Origin: Svornostia abyssi
Lineage (GTDB): Bacteria; Actinomycetota; Thermoleophilia; Solirubrobacterales; Solirubrobacteraceae
Direction: 5' to 3'
Assembly: GCA_024666565.1 (NCBI GenBank)
Contig: CP088295.1
Coordinates: 1,364,001-1,428,000 of the forward strand
Length of the DNA: 64,000 nt
This document shows, one piece after another, positions 42,603 to 52,225 of the stretch (its first letter is position 1; each line of letters begins with the position of its first letter). The notes below the pieces were generated by a model. It had not been told where the DNA came from. It searched no databases and saw only the letters and a program-made list of their open reading frames with translations. A program made the translations under genes and the position numbers.

Positions 42603-43059
42603 CGTCCTCCGCGCACGCCCCGCACAGGCCGACGAGCGGCAGGTGCGTGAACCGTGCGTGGAACCCGGTCGCCTCGAGCACGGCGTCGCGCACGGCGTCC
42701 AGCCGTTCGGGCGCCAGCGCGAGCAGGTCGCCGCAGCGCTCGCAGGCGACGAGTTCGCGCGCGGGCGTGCCGGTGGGCTCGTACAGCCCGGCGCCGTGGC
42801 CGAGATGGCGGTGGCGGACCAGGCCGAGCTGTTCGAGGGTCTCGAGGTTGCGGTAGACCGACGTCAGGTCGGAGGGCGGCAGGCGGTCGTCGAGCCCCGC
42901 GGCCAGCGCTTCGGCGGTGACCGGGCCGTCGGCGGAGAACAGCGCCTGGAGCAGGAGCCGTCGAGCGGAGGAGAGACGCAGTCCGCGGGCGCGCAGCGCG
43001 TTCGCGGCGGCCGCGGCGTCGTGGACGCCTGCGGCGGGGGTGTGGGCGGGCATCGTCAT
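42553..43059 (-). CDS. Fur-family metalloregulator
   Basis: A 168-residue Fur-family regulator. Winged HTH: LRLSSARRLLLQALFSADGP and DLTSVYRNLETLEQLGLVRH; sensing/dimerisation domain with HRHLGHGAGLYEP, structural Cys pairs CERCGD and CGAC. It is the last gene of the cbi operon, overlapping cbiO by ATGA, and is convergent with NicO. The setting between two Co/Ni transport units suggests a nickel-responsive (Nur-like) or zinc-responsive role; the metal cannot be read with certainty. Confidence 0.88.
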   Translation of the reverse strand: MTMPAHTPAAGVHDAAAAANALRARGLRLSSARRLLLQALFSADGPVTAEALAAGLDDRLPPSDLTSVYRNLETLEQLGLVRHRHLGHGAGLYEPTGTPARELVACERCGDLLALAPERLDAVRDAVLEATGFHARFTHLPLVGLCGACAEDVTAPEPPAAPARSPRP

Positions 43060-43805
43060 GCGGCGGCCCTCCGGGCGCGCAGCGGGTCGAAGCCTTCGGG
43101 CAGCTCCAGGTCATGCGCGGCGAGCAGCGCGGCGTCGGCGAGCAGCTCGTCGCAGGGGCCGTCGGCCATCACGCGGCCCGCGTCGAGCACCACGGCGCGC
43201 TCACACAGCCGCGCGGCGAACGCCAGGTCATGGGTGACGACGAGCAGCGTCGTGTCCAGTGCGTCGAGCACCGCCAGGAGCTCGCGGCGCGCACGCGGAT
43301 CGAGATTCGCTGACGGCTCGTCGAGGACCAGCAGCTGCGGCCGCATGGCCAGCACCGTGGCGATCGCGACGCGGCGGCGCTGCCCCATCGACAGCTCATG
43401 GGGCGCGCGGTCGGCGACGGCGCGCATGCCGACCGCGCCGAGCGCCTCATCGACGCGGCGCATTGCCTCCTGCGCGCCGAGGCCGAGGTTGAGCGGGCCG
43501 AACGCGACGTCCTCGCGCACGGTCGGCATGAAGAGCTGGTCGTCGGGGTCCTGGAAGACGAGGCCGACACCGGCCCGCAGGTCGGCGACCGTGTCGGGGC
43601 CGGCGACCACGCCGCCGATGCGCAGCTCGCCGTCTCCGAGCAGGAGCCCGTTGAGGTGCAGCATGAGCGTCGTCTTGCCGGCGCCGTTCGGGCCGAGCAC
43701 CGCGACGCGCTCACCGTGCTGGACCGTGAGGTCGACGCCCGCGAGTGCGAGGTGCCCTCCCGGGTACGCGTAGCGCAGGCCGCGCGCATGGATCGTGCAG
43801 GTCAT
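43056..43805 (-). CDS. cbiO: Energy-coupling factor ATPase, Co/Ni transport
   Basis: A 249-residue ABC ATPase with Walker [12 protein letters not shown]-loop LVFQDPDDQLFMPTV (the DDQ(L/I)F form is typical of ECF ATPases), signature LSMGQRRRVAIA and Walker B LLVLDEPSANLD. It powers the CbiMQ importer. It overlaps the Fur-type gene downstream, and its start would overlap the stop of a frame-corrected cbiQ. Confidence 0.92.
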   Translation of the reverse strand: MTCTIHARGLRYAYPGGHLALAGVDLTVQHGERVAVLGPNGAGKTTLMLHLNGLLLGDGELRIGGVVAGPDTVADLRAGVGLVFQDPDDQLFMPTVREDVAFGPLNLGLGAQEAMRRVDEALGAVGMRAVADRAPHELSMGQRRRVAIATVLAMRPQLLVLDEPSANLDPRARRELLAVLDALDTTLLVVTHDLAFAARLCERAVVLDAGRVMADGPCDELLADAALLAAHDLELPEGFDPLRARRAAA

Positions 43806-43836
43806 GCCATCACCTCAATGGTCACTCGGAGCACCA

Positions 43837-44589
43837 CTAGGGGGGGACGGCCGCGGCGGCGAGAAACAGGACATCGGCGGCGCCCAGGCGCAACGGCACC
43901 GCCTGCGGCATCGTGCCGGTGAACCCGCGGGCCGCCATCGCGAGGTAGATCCGCTCCCCGCGCGCGTGCGCACGCAGGAAGAGCGCGCTCGCGGCGTGGC
44001 CGACGGGGCCGGCCTGCAGCGCGTGCCGCGGGCGGTACGCGCGCGCCCGCATCGCCGTGCGCATCCGGCGCACCTCGCCCGCGACGACGAACGCGTACCG
44101 GTAGGTCAGCATCGCGATCAGGACGAAGAGTCGCGGGGCGCGCAGTCGCTCGAGGGCCCGCAGCACGTCCGGGAACGACGTCGTCGCGCCGATGAGCACG
44201 GCGCTGACGGTGCCGATCGCCGTCTTCGCCGCGACGCCGGCGAACGTCTCCAGGCCCTCGGCGGTGACGTCGAACGGGCCGACCGACCCGACGACGTGGC
44301 CTTCCCGCACGAAGGGGATGAACGCCGCAGCGAAGAGGACCAGTGGCAGGACCACCCGCGCGCGGTGCCAGATCGTGGCCGGCGTGACCCGCGCGGCGAC
44401 GGCGACGCCGGCCAGCACCGCGGCACACCCGGCATAGACCGGCCATGCGGTCGCGGGAGTCGACACGGCGACGAGGGTGACCGCCACGAGCGCGAGCAGC
44501 TTGCTGCGCGGGTCGCGGCGGTGGATCGGGCTGCCCGGGTCGCCTGCGACCGAGGCCAGCGCGAGGTCGTGCGGTCCCAGGCCGCTCAT
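43837..44589 (-). CDS. cbiQ: ECF transporter transmembrane subunit, truncated as read
   Basis: A 250-residue CbiQ as read. Family features are IHRRDPRSKLLALV at the N-terminus, five to six membrane helices, and the coupling motif region MRTAMRARAYRP followed by MAARGFTG. As read it stops at 43837 in the middle of its last hydrophobic stretch. Adding one C to the C7 run (43840-43846 on this strand) extends it with LVVLRVTIEVMA to a TGA at 43802 that overlaps the cbiO start by ATGA, as elsewhere in this operon. The longer form is therefore likely the true one. Confidence 0.85.
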   Translation of the reverse strand: MSGLGPHDLALASVAGDPGSPIHRRDPRSKLLALVAVTLVAVSTPATAWPVYAGCAAVLAGVAVAARVTPATIWHRARVVLPLVLFAAAFIPFVREGHVVGSVGPFDVTAEGLETFAGVAAKTAIGTVSAVLIGATTSFPDVLRALERLRAPRLFVLIAMLTYRYAFVVAGEVRRMRTAMRARAYRPRHALQAGPVGHAASALFLRAHARGERIYLAMAARGFTGTMPQAVPLRLGAADVLFLAAAAVPP

Positions 44590-44891
44590 GATTCGCCCGT
44601 CCGGCGGCGCGCGACGAGGAGGCCGATGCCGGTCCCGGCGGCGAGGACGAGGAGCGTCCCCGTCAAGCCGGCCGCCGCGGTCGCGGCGGACGCGTCGCGG
44701 ACGCCGGGGAAGGCGTAGTCAGGCGCGGGTGCCTGCTGCTGCACGCCCGCCTGCCGCGCGCTGTCGAGGAACTGCTGCTGGTCGGCGACCTTCTCGAGCC
44801 CGTCCGGGTGCGACGAGGCCCACGGTGACACGACCGTCGCGAGCGCGAGCGAGACGCCGATGGCGCAGAGGATGAAGACGGTGCGGCGCAT
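44586..44891 (-). CDS. PDGLE-domain subunit (CbiN-like) of Co/Ni ECF transporter
   Basis: A 101-residue protein with a membrane helix at each end and the diagnostic SHPDGLEKVADQQ after the first helix. PDGLE proteins replace or fuse to CbiN/NikN in nickel and cobalt ECF importers and assist the S-component CbiM. It overlaps cbiQ by ATGA and follows cbiM by 2 bp. The ATG at 44891 begins right at the first helix. Confidence 0.87.
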   Translation of the reverse strand: MRRTVFILCAIGVSLALATVVSPWASSHPDGLEKVADQQQFLDSARQAGVQQQAPAPDYAFPGVRDASAATAAAGLTGTLLVLAAGTGIGLLVARRRTGES

Positions 44892-44893
44892 GA

Positions 44894-45574
44894 TCAGCCT
44901 TCCACGATCGGTCGGGACACGGGGGCGACGGGCGGTGTTCCGTGCCATCCGTGCACGAGGTCGGGGCGGCTGGCGAGCACGGCGCTGAGGGCGGCCACCG
45001 TGATGACGGCCTCGCCCACGCCGATCAGCACGTGGACACCGAGCATCGCCGGGAGCACGGTGCCGAGCGGGACGGTGCCGGAGACGCCGAGTTCGATGGC
45101 GCAGGCCAGCGCGCTGAGCATCACGGCGGCCCATGCCGCCACCGCGACGGCGCCGAGCAGCATGCTGCGCGTCCGCGGCAGGAACCGCCGTCCCGCAGCG
45201 AGGATCAGCCCCGCTCCGAGGCCGCCGATGACCCCCATGTTCAGCACGTTGGCGCCCAGTGCTGCGACCCCGCCGTCAGCGAACACGAAGGCCTGGAGCG
45301 TGAGCACCACGGCGAGCACGACGCTTGCCGCCCACGGTCCGAGCAGCGCCACGGCGAGCGCGGCGCCGAGCACATGACCGCTCGTCCCGCCGGCCACGGG
45401 GAAGTTGAGCATCTGCGCGGCGAACACGAACGCGCCCGTGACGCCGAGGAGCGGGGCGGTGCGCTCGTCGAGCGTCGCGCCGGTGCGGCGCAGGCCGTAG
45501 CCGACTGCGCCGGCAGCCAGCACCGTCGTCGCGGCTGCGACGCCGGGTTCGAGAAATCCGTCGGGGATATGCAT
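44894..45574 (-). CDS. cbiM: ECF transporter substrate-binding subunit CbiM
   Basis: A 226-residue six- to seven-helix S-component that captures Co2+ or Ni2+. The start is fixed by biology: CbiM/NikM need His at position 2 as a metal ligand, and the ATG at 45574 gives MHIPDGFLEP, the family N-terminus. An in-frame ATG 14 codons upstream would abolish this. Further metal-site residues are in AAQMLNFPVAGGTSGHVLG. It heads the cbiM-PDGLE-cbiQ-cbiO-fur operon. Confidence 0.93.
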   Translation of the reverse strand: MHIPDGFLEPGVAAATTVLAAGAVGYGLRRTGATLDERTAPLLGVTGAFVFAAQMLNFPVAGGTSGHVLGAALAVALLGPWAASVVLAVVLTLQAFVFADGGVAALGANVLNMGVIGGLGAGLILAAGRRFLPRTRSMLLGAVAVAAWAAVMLSALACAIELGVSGTVPLGTVLPAMLGVHVLIGVGEAVITVAALSAVLASRPDLVHGWHGTPPVAPVSRPIVEG

Positions 45575-45646
45575 GCCGTCCTCTCGGTTCTTTGCCTGCC
45601 CCTCCGTCACGTGCACTTCCCCGGCAGGGCCCCGCGCGGTTCAAAC

Positions 45647-45660
45647 TTGTTGCGCGATAA
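45647..45660. promoter_or_regulatory. Weak Fur-family operator candidate upstream of cbiM
   Basis: TTGTTGCGCGATAA is an imperfect 14-bp palindrome (10 of 14 bases match its reverse complement) in the 96-bp gap between cbiM and the M42 peptidase gene. Fur-family boxes are AT-rich palindromes, and this is the most AT-rich patch in the gap. I see no cobalamin or NiCo riboswitch signature in the leader. Confidence 0.25.
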
Positions 45661-45670
45661 CGTCCCGGCC

Positions 45671-46735
45671 ATGCCGTTGCCCGAGACTCTCCGCGCCCTC
45701 CTGACCGCCGCCGGGCCCTCCGGCTACGAGACCGCCCCCGCCGCCGCGTTCGCCGCGGCCGCCCGCGCGTTCACGGACGACGTCTCGATCGACGTGATGG
45801 GCAGCGCCACCGCGCGCGTGCCCGGCACCGCCGAGGGCGCGCCGCGACTCATCATCGTCGGGCACATCGACGAGATCGGCCTGATCGTCACCCACGTCGA
45901 CGAGAAGGGCTTCCTCTACTTCGCCGGCGTCGGCGGCTGGGATCCGCAGATCCTCGTCGGCCAGCGCGTGGAGGTCACGACGGCCGACGGCGTGCTGCCC
46001 GGCGTCATCGGCAAGAAGCCCATCCACCTGCTCAAGCCCGACGACCGCAAGAAGGTCGCCGAGCTGAAGGACCTGCACATCGACATCGGCGCCGCCGACG
46101 GCGACGAGGCGAAGGCGAAGGTCCGCATCGGCGACGTCGCCGTCATCGCGGGCGAGCCGGAGGAGCTGCTCGGCGAGCGCGTCGTGTCGCGCTCGATGGA
46201 CAACCGCCTGGGTGCGTTCATCGCGCTCGAGGCCGCGCGGCTCGTCGCCGAGGCGGGCGGCGCGCCGGGCGACGTCATCGCGGTCGGCGCGGTCCAGGAG
46301 GAGATCACGTTCGCGGGCGCCCGGACGTCGGCGTTCCGGCTGGACCCCGACCTGGCGATCGTGGTCGACGTGACGCACGCGACCGACGCTCCGGGCGTGG
46401 ACGTCAAGGAGCTCGGTGAGCATCCGCTGGGCAGCGGCGCGGTCATCGAGCGGGGCAGCACCCTGCACCCCGCGGTGAGCGGCGGCCTCATCGACACCGC
46501 CGAGCGCGAGGATCTGCCGCACTCCCTGGCGGCCACGGCGCGGGCCACCGGCACCGACGCCGACGCCGTCCACCTCTCCCGGGCGGGCGTCGCCACGGGC
46601 GTCGTCTCGATCCCGCTGCGCTACATGCACTCGCCGGTCGAGATGGTGCAGCTCGAGGACATCGCGACGTGCGCGAAGCTCATCGCCGCGTACGCGCAGA
46701 CGCTCGGCCCGGACACCTCGTTCGTTCGCGGGTAG
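45671..46735 (+). CDS. M42-family metalloaminopeptidase
   Basis: A 354-residue M42 peptidase. Metal and catalytic motifs are in order: VGHIDEIGLIV, SRSMDNRLGAF, GAVQEEITFAGAR, IVVDVTHATD and a final His in RYMHSPVEMV. These form the dinuclear site of tetrahedral aminopeptidases, which trim peptides released by the proteasome or other proteases. The ATG at 45671 is used although the frame is open far upstream, because LRALLTAAGPSGYE is the normal M42 N-terminus. Divergent from cbiM. Confidence 0.92.
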   Translation: MPLPETLRALLTAAGPSGYETAPAAAFAAAARAFTDDVSIDVMGSATARVPGTAEGAPRLIIVGHIDEIGLIVTHVDEKGFLYFAGVGGWDPQILVGQRVEVTTADGVLPGVIGKKPIHLLKPDDRKKVAELKDLHIDIGAADGDEAKAKVRIGDVAVIAGEPEELLGERVVSRSMDNRLGAFIALEAARLVAEAGGAPGDVIAVGAVQEEITFAGARTSAFRLDPDLAIVVDVTHATDAPGVDVKELGEHPLGSGAVIERGSTLHPAVSGGLIDTAEREDLPHSLAATARATGTDADAVHLSRAGVATGVVSIPLRYMHSPVEMVQLEDIATCAKLIAAYAQTLGPDTSFVRG

Positions 46736-46744
46736 CGCCCCGCG

Positions 46745-47337
46745 TCAGGTCGTCGCGAGCACCGGCGGGAGGTTGGGCGACGGATCGTCGTCCTCCTCCT
46801 GCGTGACGGCGAGCGGCACCTCCTGCGGCATGCCCTTGGGGAGCTGGAGCTCGGCGTCGACCTTGCCGTCAGCGTCGGGGCGGAAGGTGCCCACGGACGT
46901 GAGCTTCGGCGCGTCGGGGTCGCCCTGGACGGCCCACAGCTCGTACTCCGCGCCCGCGGGGAGGGGCTTGCCGTCGCCCTCGAGCGTCACCTGGGCGTCC
47001 TTGACCTCCACCGTCACCGCGCCCGCGGAGCCGGTGAGCTGCGTGGTGCGGGGCGCGTCGCCCTCCAGGCCGACGAAGGTGAAGAGGAGCGCGACGAGTC
47101 CCACGGCCGCAACCGCGACCGCGCCGCCCACGGCGTACGGGAGGCTGATGCTCCGCCTGCGGCGCTCGGCCCGGCGCCGCTCGGTTGCTTGGCCGGGCAT
47201 CGGCTGGGCGCTCACCGCGCCGAGGGTCCGCGCGCGGAGCCCGGGGGCGGGCCCGCGTCGTCGTAGTCCAGCTCGCCCAGCAGGGCGCGCAGCTCGGGGT
47301 CGAGCTGCAGGTCGTCGTGGTCGTCGTGCTCAGCCAT
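46745..47337 (-). CDS. RskA-like anti-sigma factor, split by a frameshift as read
   Basis: As read there is a 41-residue frame (47212-47337, MAEHDDHDDLQLDPELRALL) and an overlapping second frame (46745-47215) holding one membrane helix (YAVGGAVAVAAVGLVALLF) and an RskA domain (YELWAVQGDPDAP, VGTFRPDADGK). Adding one base to the G5 run 47243-47247 joins them through PPPGLRARTLGAV, a typical anti-sigma linker, to one protein of about 197 residues. I therefore treat it as a single anti-sigma gene. Its start overlaps the sigma stop by 8 bp. Confidence 0.75.
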
Positions 47338-47929
47338 CACGCTGCTCCGAAAGCGTGGCCCGCAGGTGGCGCAGGCCGTAGAAGACCCGGGACTTCACGG
47401 TCCCGAGCGGAAGGTCCAGGCGTGAGGCGATCTCGGCCTGGGTGAGGTCCTCCTGAAAGTGCAGCCGCAGGATCTCGCGCTGCTCGTCCGAGAGCGTGGA
47501 GAGCGCCGCCTGCAGCTCGTCGCGCAGCAGCAGCTGCTCTTCCTCCTCGGTGCCGCCATGCGGCTCGGCGGGACCGTCGGCGACGTCGATGTCCAGGGAG
47601 ACCACCGTCGTCTCGCCCGCGCGCCGTCGGCCGAGGTCGGAGGCCGCGCGGTAGGCGATCGTCATGAGCAGGGCGCCGACCGTCCCGCGCTCGGGATCGA
47701 ACCGCGGCGCGGCACGCCAGAGGCGGACGAAGGTCTCCTGGACGAGATCCTCGGCGGCGCCGCGGTCGCGCAGGCGCCGCAGGCCGACGGCCCACACGCG
47801 CCGCTCGTAGCGGTCGTAGAGCTCTTCCAGCGGCGCGCCGCGATCACCGGCGGCGACGCGCTGCAGCAGCTGCGCCTCATGGGCCGCTTCGGCCTGGCGG
47901 GCGGCGTCCGGCGTCGTCGGTCGGGTCAT
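47330..47929 (-). CDS. ECF-family RNA polymerase sigma factor
   Basis: A 199-residue sigma factor of the same general type as 29237-29806. Region 2: LYDRYERRVWAVGLRRLRD, AAEDLVQETFVRLWRAAPRF and TIAYRAASDLGRRR. Region 4: LSTLSDEQREILRLHFQEDL, AEIASRLDLPLGTVKSRVFY. The ATG at 47929 is preferred; an upstream in-frame ATG would add a Pro/Ser-rich leader. It is followed by its RskA-like anti-sigma factor, giving the window two such pairs. Divergent from the HAD gene. Confidence 0.9.
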   Translation of the reverse strand: MTRPTTPDAARQAEAAHEAQLLQRVAAGDRGAPLEELYDRYERRVWAVGLRRLRDRGAAEDLVQETFVRLWRAAPRFDPERGTVGALLMTIAYRAASDLGRRRAGETTVVSLDIDVADGPAEPHGGTEEEEQLLLRDELQAALSTLSDEQREILRLHFQEDLTQAEIASRLDLPLGTVKSRVFYGLRHLRATLSEQRDG

Positions 47930-48093
47930 GCGAGCGGACGAGGGACGGGCAGGGACACGCCTGGAGCCTAGGAGACTGGTGGGGCCGGACACGGCAGGAG
48001 GGGCGACAACCAGCAGGGACATGATGTGGGTCCTACACACCGTGCCCCCCGGGAGGTTCAACGCCGGACGACTGGTCGTGGCAGGATGGCGCC

Positions 48094-48795
48094 ATGGGAG
48101 TTGGCCACCTGCTGCTGTTCGACATCGACGGGACCCTGCTGCTGCGGGCGGCCGAGGCGCACAAGCACGCGCTGTACGAGGCGCTCGCGAAGGTGCACCA
48201 CGTCGGCCCCGACCGGATCGGCGAGGTGCCGACGGCGGGTCGCACGGATCTCGAGATCGCCCGGCACCTCCTGCTCGACGCGGGCGTGCCGCCGGACCGG
48301 ATCGACGCGCATCTCGACGACGTCCGCGACGCGGCATGCGAGGCCTACGCCCGCCTGTGCCCGCCCGACCTGTCCGACACCGTGGCCCCCGGCATGCCCG
48401 AACTGCTGGCCGAGCTGCGCGACCGTGGCGATGTCGGCCTCGCGCTCGTGACCGGCAACCTCGAGCCGATCGCGCGGCTCAAGCTCTCGCGCGCCGGCCT
48501 CGGCGAGTTCTTCCCGCCCGGGCAGGGCGGCTTCGGCTCTGACGACGAGGACCGGACCCAGCTGCCCGCCGTCGCCCGGGAGCGGGCAGTCGACGGCAAC
48601 CTCGCGGCGTTCCCGCGGGATCGCACGATCGTCATCGGCGACACGCCGCTCGACGTGCTCTGCGCACGGGCGGACGGCGTGCACTGCATCGCGATCACCA
48701 CCGGGCCGCACGGCGCCGACGAACTCGCCGGCGCCGATGCGGTGGTCGGCGACGCCCGGGGCGTCGCCGACGCACTGCGTCAGCTCGGGGTCTGA
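48094..48795 (+). CDS. HAD-superfamily phosphatase (phosphoglycolate-phosphatase-like)
   Basis: A 233-residue HAD hydrolase. Motif I LLFDIDGTLL (nucleophile Asp), a helical cap domain, motif II in ALVTGNLEP, motif III Lys in ARLKLSRAGL, motif IV VIGDTPLDVLCARADG. The VTGN-LE wording is common in predicted phosphoglycolate phosphatases, but many HAD enzymes are broad small-molecule phosphatases. Cytosolic; stands alone, divergent from the sigma operon. Confidence 0.87.
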   Translation: MGVGHLLLFDIDGTLLLRAAEAHKHALYEALAKVHHVGPDRIGEVPTAGRTDLEIARHLLLDAGVPPDRIDAHLDDVRDAACEAYARLCPPDLSDTVAPGMPELLAELRDRGDVGLALVTGNLEPIARLKLSRAGLGEFFPPGQGGFGSDDEDRTQLPAVARERAVDGNLAAFPRDRTIVIGDTPLDVLCARADGVHCIAITTGPHGADELAGADAVVGDARGVADALRQLGV

Positions 48796-48802
48796 GCCCC
48801 CG

Positions 48803-49522
48803 CTACTTCGTGCACTTCGACGACGCGGTGCCCGACTCCGTGTTGCCGTTGCGGTAGGTCACCTTCGCCTCGAACGGCCACTTGCCGCCGGAGCACCCTG
48901 CGGTGCTGATGTACGAGATGGTCTTGCCGTTGACCTTGCGCTTGGCGTCGACCTTCAGCCCGAACTCCGTGACCGTGGTGAAGACGCCCGGCACGGGCTG
49001 CTGCAGGTTCTCCGGGACCTCGTTGAGCAGCGACATGCCGTACTGGCCGTCGCCACTGCGGATCGTTCCCCGCAGGACCGAGTCGATGCGCAGGGGCGTG
49101 GTGCCCTCGACGAGCAGCAGCAGGCTGTAGCCCTTGCCGTTGTACGCCGTCAGCTTGAGCTGCTGCACGATGCCGCCGGCGGCGCCGCCGACGACCTTGC
49201 CCGTGCCGATCTTCGCCGCGCTCGCGCAGGTGCGCGCGCGGACCTGGGCCGCGTCACACGACGGGAATGCCACGGGATTGAACAGCAGCGGGTACGGCAG
49301 CTTCGCCTCGATCGACTGCGTCGCGCCGGAGCCGTCGACGGCGCCGACGGGCGCGCCGGTGATCTTGGCGGTGACGTTGACCGACGCGGGCGTCGGGTTG
49401 TCAGGCGTCCCGCTGTTCGACGGGCTGACGGACGCGCTGAGGTTCACCGCAGCGTGAGCCGATCCGGCTCCGATGGCGGCGATGGCGATGGTGGCGGCGG
49501 TAAGTGCGCAGGCACGGACCAT
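48803..49522 (-). CDS. Exported protein of unknown function
   Basis: A 239-residue protein with a Sec signal peptide (ALTAATIAIAAIGAGSAHAA). The mature part is beta-rich with an Ig-like feel (VNLSASVSPSNSGTPDNPTP, KITGAPVGAVDG) and contains four Cys that could form two disulfides. The C-terminus (FEAKVTYRNGNTESGTASSK) has no anchor. I do not recognise the family; it resembles lineage-specific actinobacterial exported proteins. A 20-bp dyad lies 43 bp upstream of its start. Confidence 0.65.
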   Translation of the reverse strand: MVRACALTAATIAIAAIGAGSAHAAVNLSASVSPSNSGTPDNPTPASVNVTAKITGAPVGAVDGSGATQSIEAKLPYPLLFNPVAFPSCDAAQVRARTCASAAKIGTGKVVGGAAGGIVQQLKLTAYNGKGYSLLLLVEGTTPLRIDSVLRGTIRSGDGQYGMSLLNEVPENLQQPVPGVFTTVTEFGLKVDAKRKVNGKTISYISTAGCSGGKWPFEAKVTYRNGNTESGTASSKCTK

Positions 49523-49564
49523 GTGTGGATACTCCCCCCGGAGAAACATGTTGGTAACCGTACA

Positions 49565-49584
49565 GCACGCATGGTCATGCGTGC
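49565..49584. promoter_or_regulatory. Perfect dyad upstream of an exported-protein gene
   Basis: GCACGCATG (49565-49573) and CATGCGTGC (49576-49584) are perfect 9-bp arms around GT. The short centre suits a protein-binding site better than an RNA hairpin. It lies directly after the stop of the DsbA-like gene and upstream of the exported-protein gene on the same strand. Confidence 0.5.
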
Positions 49585-49585
49585 C

Positions 49586-50432
49586 TCAGTTCACGGACCA
49601 GAACACATCCGAGCCGAAAGGTTGCGCATGGGCGCCTTCGCGGGCCAGGCGCTGGCGGGCGTCCTCGCGGTCGATTCCGGCCACCGCGGCGACTTCGGCG
49701 GTGGCCAGCGGCTCACCCGCCCACGCGAGCACCTCGGTCATGGTCTCCGGGTCGGGGCGCTGGGTCAGCGCGGGGCCGCAGTTGGCGAAGACGACCTCGT
49801 ACACCTCGATCGGGTTAAACCCCGGAACGACGGAGTTTCTGCCGTTGCCGTGGTGCACGACGTAGGTCGGGCAGGTGTAGCGGCGGCCGCCCTCCCACGT
49901 GGCCAGCCGCCGGTCGAGTGCCGCCGCCGGGGGGGGGGTGGCGGGCGGCGTCCTTGTCAGCCGCGAGCGCCGCGATGACCTCGGGCTCCCCGCCCCAGGC
50001 ATGCACCTCCGCGGGTGTGAGACCCGCGGTCTCAATCGCCGCGTCGATGGTGGCCGGCTCGTCGATCACGCCGCCGCCCATCTGCGCCAGGCGCAGCGCG
50101 CGGAGCACCCGATCGGCGGCTTCGGCGCCGGCCCGTTCCCGCGCGGCGACCACGACGAGGCATGCGGGTTCCGTCGCGGGGACCGCGGTGCGCGGCGCGG
50201 TGTCGAAGGGCATGCCGGGCTCGCGGCTCAGGCGGGCGTAGTCCTTCGCGACCCGCTCGGGCGTCATGCCCTTCTGCTCGTAGACCGCTCGCGTCTCGGC
50301 GAGCACGACCATGCGCGTCCGCCAGGACAGCTGATCGCCGTAGACCCAGCTCAGGCGCTGACGGATCGGCTCCGACGAATACGCGTACGGGCAGTTCGGG
50401 TCGGTGAAGTGCTCGATCTCGACGGTCGCCAT
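49586..50432 (-). CDS. DsbA-like thioredoxin-fold protein with C-terminal helical domain, frameshifted as read
   Basis: About 282 residues once repaired. The N-terminus IEHFTDPNCPYAYSSEPIRQ places a CPYA where FrnE/DsbA relatives have CPxC, so the second redox Cys is missing; HCCA-isomerase-like relatives also vary here. Past the TCPTYVVHHG segment comes a domain of about 60 residues (TMTEVLAWAGEPLATAEVAA, IDREDARQRLAREG) that reads like a winged-helix. The frame breaks in a ten-G run (49929-49938); one G fewer joins HPPPAAALDRRLATWEGG. A role in redox or isomerisation is unproven. Confidence 0.68.
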
Positions 50433-50473
50433 ATGCACAGCCACGCTAGCAGCGTGGTTGCGCGGGCAACTAT

Positions 50474-52129
<1,656 letters not shown>

Positions 52130-52225
52130 CGCGGGTGAGGATAGTCGTGCGGCGCCCGTCGTCCCCCTCAAGGCGGTGCCGCGGGGACCGATTCACGGGG
52201 TGCTCTCCTCCGAGCATCTCCCGCC

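Noticed and set aside
45575..45670. Possible cobalamin or NiCo riboswitch before cbiM
   Set aside because: I could not find the B12 box or the conserved NiCo pattern; the leader is also short.
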